Shown one piece after another: positions 62,201-64,000 of a DNA stretch of 64,000 bases. The translations under genes were made by a program, and so were the position numbers. How positions within the stretch are numbered: the first letter of the stretch is position 1; the number at the start of each line of letters is the position of its first letter. Source of the stretch: Progne subis subis (lineage: Eukaryota > Chordata > Aves > Passeriformes > Hirundinidae); NCBI GenBank assembly GCA_022316685.1, contig JAKJHU010000005.1:19260707-19324706 (forward strand), written 5' to 3'. The notes below the pieces were generated by a model. It did no database searches. It saw only the letters and a list, made by a program, of their open reading frames with translations, and was not told the origin of the DNA.

Positions 62201-63750
62201 AGCCACAATCTGTGCTTTGCAGGATAAGGTTTTGAAGAGAAAATACGTTGCCTTTGTAAAGGCTGGCAGAGAGCCGGCATGGGCCTGCAGAGCATTGGGT
62301 CTCTTCATTGATGGCTCCCATTAGAGAAATAAGGAAGAAATAATTTGATTTCATTGGGTTTTTTTTGCTCAGTTTCTCAGTTGCTGTTTGTGTGGAACAA
62401 GATCTACAGCGTCCAAAAAGCTGTATTTCTGTTCCTCAGCCTGTCATGGACTTGGTGTGTGAAGTTATGCAAGTCTGTTCTGTACACCTCGGTTTCTTCA
62501 TATCAAGTTTTCTTCTTCTCAAGTCTTTGCAGCTCTTGGGAAACCAAGTATTAAATATTGTTATTAACTAAAGTCATTTGATGACATTTCTAGTCTTGGT
62601 CTATCAGTCCTCAAGAAAAGTCACAGGTTTTACGAATCTCTCCTTTACACTGCAAATACATTTTCCTACACAAATTGCTGTGAAAATGATGTAGTGAGAC
62701 TCCATAAACAAGATGAATGTGTGTTCTGTGGCAAATGTGCGAGAAAGAAAAGATTCCATCTCTTTCTTCCTGAGCTGCTTTGAAGCAACTGGGATAACAG
62801 GACTCTAAAGCATGGTAAATTCATTAGTTTAAACCTGTACTTAAAAGCCTCTTAAAAAGGTTTATAAGATCCATTAATTTGGAGGCAAGTACTTTTGATT
62901 GTAACACGGAGTTTTAACATTCCTTTTGAATTGCAGTAAGATCTTTTTGCTCAACTACTTCAGTACATTGTCTATCCAGTTCATACATCTTTCATCAGTA
63001 GTCATTGTTAAGGTTATCTCACTACGTTATTTCTCTTCTAATCTCTTTGTAATATTGGACTCAGATTTTCAGGACCCAATTTGTGAGCACAGGTTAGACA
63101 ATCTGTCCCTAGTTGTCATGATGTTCAGTAGCTATTCTGCAGCCCCAAACTGCAATACAAAAATTTTCACCCAGAACTGGACTATCCGAAATTAATCCTT
63201 GAAATCCCATAACCATGTTGAGCATTCATTCTGTATAAAGAGTGGCCCATTGTATCCACATATTTATTCCTCTGGTTCACCATATTACCACAGGTTGACA
63301 ATTACATTTCCCATTCTATGCTAGATGATAGAGGAGACACCTGCATCTGGCAACTGTAGATTTTACTGGTATAGGAATTCTCTTCAGTGTTCCAGGGTTG
63401 GCCAGGATCCATGTATCCAGCTACCACATCCACTGGTATCTTGGCTGTGTCAGAATGGAGATATGTAGATGGATGGACAGACAGATAGATTAAAATGTAT
63501 AGCTGCAGCTATATCTCTTGTGAGAGGAGCTGTACCCATCAGAGATAAAGGGATGAGCCCCTGGCCATATTCAGGTGTATATTCCAAATGCAATTCTTCT
63601 TGATTGACTTTGTAAATTTCTCAATTACTGTACTGAAGTAGTACTTAAAAATGGAGACCCCAAAGAATAGCCTCCCATCTGTGGTGGCACTTCCATTGTG
63701 CATGGCCCTGCCAATGATTCCTCAGATCTCCCCCTTTTGTCTAGGCTGGG
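59221..63750. other. Intergenic DNA without recognised genes
   Basis: No recognisable exon. Slightly GC-richer sequence at 61.25-62.33 kb gives medium-length open frames without any known similarity. A T16 tract lies at 61793-61808 and a degenerate GATG/GACA/GATA repeat near 63.46-63.49 kb. Confidence 0.5.
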
Positions 63751-63903
63751 GTTTTGTTTGTTTGTTTGTTTGTTTTTGTTTTTGTTTGTTTGTTTTTGTT
63801 TTGTTTTGTTTTTTGTTGGTTGGTTGGTTTGGTTTTTTGTTTTGTTTTTTGTGGTTTTTTTTTTTGTTTTGTTTTGTTTTGTTTTGTTTGTTTGTTTTTT
63901 TTT
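63751..63903. repeat. (GTTT)n/(GTTTT)n microsatellite block
   Basis: About 150 bp of GTTT, GTTTT and GGTT units. Phenylalanine/valine-rich open frames here are artefacts of this composition. Confidence 0.95.
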
Positions 63904-64000
63904 AATTAAATGAGATCCACCATGAAATGCATAATTTTATACACAGGAATCAGGACAGGATGGAATTATACTTTTAATAAAGCTAGATCTAATTTTAGGT

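Noticed and set aside
61244..62308. Two minus-strand open frames of 158 and 134 codons
   Set aside because: No recognisable domain, no splice context, and the composition is that of slightly GC-richer non-coding DNA.
1..64000. CRISPR arrays, operons, bacterial promoters or terminators
   Set aside because: No regularly spaced repeats and no prokaryotic gene organisation. The spliced CENPW gene and CR1/ERV content show a bird genome.
26241..64000. Exons of TRMT11, RSPO3 or other expected synteny neighbours
   Set aside because: Searched by eye for recognisable peptides among the frames; none found. The expected intergenic distances in other vertebrates exceed this window.

Overview
The window looks like an AT-rich stretch of a bird chromosome. 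Several pieces of CR1, the dominant avian LINE, are present, with the typical 3' ends around ATTCTGTGA or TTCTATGATTCT. There are also decayed avian endogenous-retrovirus LTRs. No bacterial gene organisation is visible, and long open frames are scarce. The species cannot be fixed from the sequence.

One protein-coding gene can be supported with confidence: CENPW, encoding the small histone-fold kinetochore protein CENP-W. It lies on the minus strand in three coding exons, 25574-25485, 20670-20557 and 18931-18905. Together they encode 76 residues, with phase-0 introns and canonical GT/AG borders. Its start sits in the only strong CpG island of the window (about 25.36-26.24 kb). That island holds GC boxes, an E2F-type site, an ATF/CRE-like site and a well-spaced CDE-CHR pair, the architecture of cell-cycle promoters. 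A 3'UTR of about 0.9-1.0 kb runs to candidate AATAAA signals near 18.0 and 17.9 kb.

The rest (1-17.9 kb and 26.3-64 kb) reads as intergenic DNA. In other vertebrates CENPW lies between TRMT11 and RSPO3 with large gaps. By that synteny low coordinates would face RSPO3 and high coordinates TRMT11, but no exon of either was recognised. These flanks hold CR1 fragments (4.95, 8.8, 12.7, 39.5, 50.0-50.8 and 58.9 kb), a palindromic DNA-transposon relic (42.8 kb), long A/T tracts, a few striking hairpins and a 66-bp near-identical duplication (31.6 and 33.4 kb).

The most unusual object is at 34.35-35.84 kb: two different minus-sense ERV LTRs joined through a tRNA-Lys(CTT)-like sequence. The tRNA match extends far past the 18 nt of a normal primer-binding site and carries A-to-T at tRNA position 58. 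This looks like a fossil of reverse transcription that read through the primer tRNA.
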